The position numbers and the translations under genes were made by a program. From the NCBI GenBank assembly GCA_002172545.1, contig NHFJ01000015.1, positions 24,631-40,971 of the forward strand: a DNA stretch of 16,341 nt. Reading direction: 5' to 3'. Positions 15,339-16,341 of the stretch are shown here, piece by piece (position 1 is the stretch's first letter; each line of letters starts with the position of its first letter). The notes beneath the pieces are model-generated. The model was given only the letters and a program-made list of their open reading frames with translations, was not told where the DNA came from and made no database searches. This stretch comes from Fidelibacterota bacterium TMED108 (GTDB lineage Bacteria > Fidelibacterota > Marinisomatia > Marinisomatales > TCS55).

Positions 15339-16341
15339 TTTTTTTAAAAAGTCTTTTTAAAAAGCTAAAGCTGGATCTCAAAGGTGCTTGCTCCTTGACT
15401 GTGTGAAGTATTAGGTACAGTGAAATAATTAAAAGAATTACATTTGGCGACCATACACCAACTACAGGTGAAACTATATTCCTATCAGCAAGATCTTCTC
15501 CACCTATCATCATTATGTAATATATAAGAAAAAATCCAAATGAAAGGCCTACCGCAATAGTGAATCCACCTTTTCTAAATAAAACACCTAAAGAGGCTCC
15601 CGTCATAACAAACAATATACACGCAACAGGAAGAGAAAATTTCTTATGGAACTCTACTTCGTATTTATTATTTGATTTAATATAGCTTCGCAAAAGATTG
15701 TATTCATTCCTAAGCTGCCTTTCAGTGAGATTTATATCCTTTTCTTTTTTGTATTTTTGATCCTCCGTAAATGATGAGTCTGCGTTGTACGATTTTTTAT
15801 AATCTGATAAAATAATTTGTGATTCATCAAAACTAAGAGGAACAATGCTATCAAGCCCAGCCCTTGAAAATGCTCTCCCGATGCGTGAATTCACAATCTC
15901 AATTCTCTTTGAAATGTTTTCTCGCTTAACAAAGATCATTGGAACCGTCATTTCTCTATCTGAGCGACTGGTAGTGTCTCTTCGGTTTAAGAATAGGTCA
16001 TCAGCAGCAATAGTAATTTTATGTTTATCAAATTCTATTCTTCTGTAATTGCCAAAATCGCGCGTATCTAGTTCATGAATTTCTCCGTCAAACATATCTA
16101 GAACAATAGCATCATCAATCGTTGAAAGTTCGCCTGTTTTTGAATGGATGCTGGTTTGTGTTTGACCAGTCCCTTTGCTAAATATCCGTACATCCTTTAA
16201 TGTATCACCCTCTTTATCTCGAATGATCATACTGTAGCTTGGAAGATCATCCATGAAATATCCTGGTTCAATATTTAGATCTGGGCGCTTTCGATAAATG
16301 TCACCAGAAAGCATCCTTGCTTTAAAATTCATTTCAGGCAT
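15313..16341 (-). CDS. LptF/LptG-family (YjgP/YjgQ) permease, N-terminus outside window
   Basis: Transmembrane subunit of the LptB2FG exporter, which extracts lipopolysaccharide from the inner membrane. 342 residues are visible. The Met at the window edge is internal: PEMNFKARMLSGDIYRKRPDLNIEPGYFMDDLPSYSMII corresponds to the start of the periplasmic domain, so the N-terminal membrane helices (roughly a hundred residues) lie beyond the edge. A long soluble beta-rich periplasmic part (about 25-225) is followed by three helices (about 234-254, 259-280, 297-313), with the family hallmark FHKKFSLPVACILFVMTGASLG between 231 and 252. The charged tail FLKRLFKKSGRQKNNQ is cytoplasmic by expectation. 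LptF and LptG cannot be told apart from this fragment. The 3' end overlaps deoA by 26 nt. Confidence 0.88.
   Translation of the reverse strand: MPEMNFKARMLSGDIYRKRPDLNIEPGYFMDDLPSYSMIIRDKEGDTLKDVRIFSKGTGQTQTSIHSKTGELSTIDDAIVLDMFDGEIHELDTRDFGNYRRIEFDKHKITIAADDLFLNRRDTTSRSDREMTVPMIFVKRENISKRIEIVNSRIGRAFSRAGLDSIVPLSFDESQIILSDYKKSYNADSSFTEDQKYKKEKDINLTERQLRNEYNLLRSYIKSNNKYEVEFHKKFSLPVACILFVMTGASLGVLFRKGGFTIAVGLSFGFFLIYYIMMIGGEDLADRNIVSPVVGVWSPNVILLIISLYLILHTVKEQAPLRSSFSFLKRLFKKSGRQKNNQ

Noticed and set aside
1..16341. Defence system, mobile element, CRISPR or phage island
   Set aside because: All strongly coding stretches are conserved metabolic, Fe-S, cell-wall or envelope genes. No transposase, integrase, repeat array or terminal repeats are seen.

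Overview
The window is AT-rich bacterial chromosome, densely packed with housekeeping genes. I see no mobile element, CRISPR array, tRNA or rRNA. UGA is an ordinary stop for several genes here (the rrf2, sufA and sufC genes), yet it also occurs in frame at the catalytic position of selD. The organism therefore uses the standard code and probably makes selenoproteins. The gene set (complete SUF operon, two-subunit oxoacid:ferredoxin oxidoreductase, class II fumarase, PBP1A, Lpt permease) fits a Gram-negative, possibly marine, anaerobic or microaerobic bacterium. An affiliation near the Bacteroidetes/Chlorobi/Marinimicrobia group is a guess from protein style only.

Layout. (1) Positions 1-6235, minus strand: a tightly coupled nine-gene iron-sulfur operon. 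Read in the direction of transcription it is an Rrf2/IscR-like regulator, a small MIP18/DUF59 protein, an A-type carrier (sufA), sufB, sufC, sufD, sufE, sufT and sufS, the last cut by the window edge. Most junctions overlap (ATGA or TAATG). A 25-bp site at 6293-6317 resembles an IscR type 1 operator and lies just upstream of the regulator, suggesting autoregulation. (2) Positions 6326-7375, minus strand: selD, selenide-water dikinase, 349 aa when the in-frame UGA (7324-7322) is read as selenocysteine 18. Ordinary ORF calling would leave only a 287-aa fragment. (3) Positions 7376-7580: divergent intergenic region. (4) Positions 7581-11849, plus strand: korA (gamma-alpha fusion), korB and fumC, which interconvert 2-oxoacids and TCA-cycle intermediates. 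(5) Positions 11929-14052, plus strand: a class A penicillin-binding protein. (6) Positions 14049-16341, minus strand: a pyrimidine-nucleoside phosphorylase downstream of an LptF/LptG-type permease truncated by the window edge. The phosphorylase gene and the PBP gene converge with overlapping stop codons.

How the parts fit. The SUF operon assembles Fe-S clusters. KorB is one probable local client, because it keeps four cysteines spaced as cluster ligands. SufS-family enzymes can mobilise selenium as well as sulfur, so selD beside the SUF operon may be a functional pairing, but that is inference. I found no clearly undescribed system. The best observations are the recoded selD with its competing hairpins, the IscR-like operator, and the two MIP18-domain proteins in one SUF operon.
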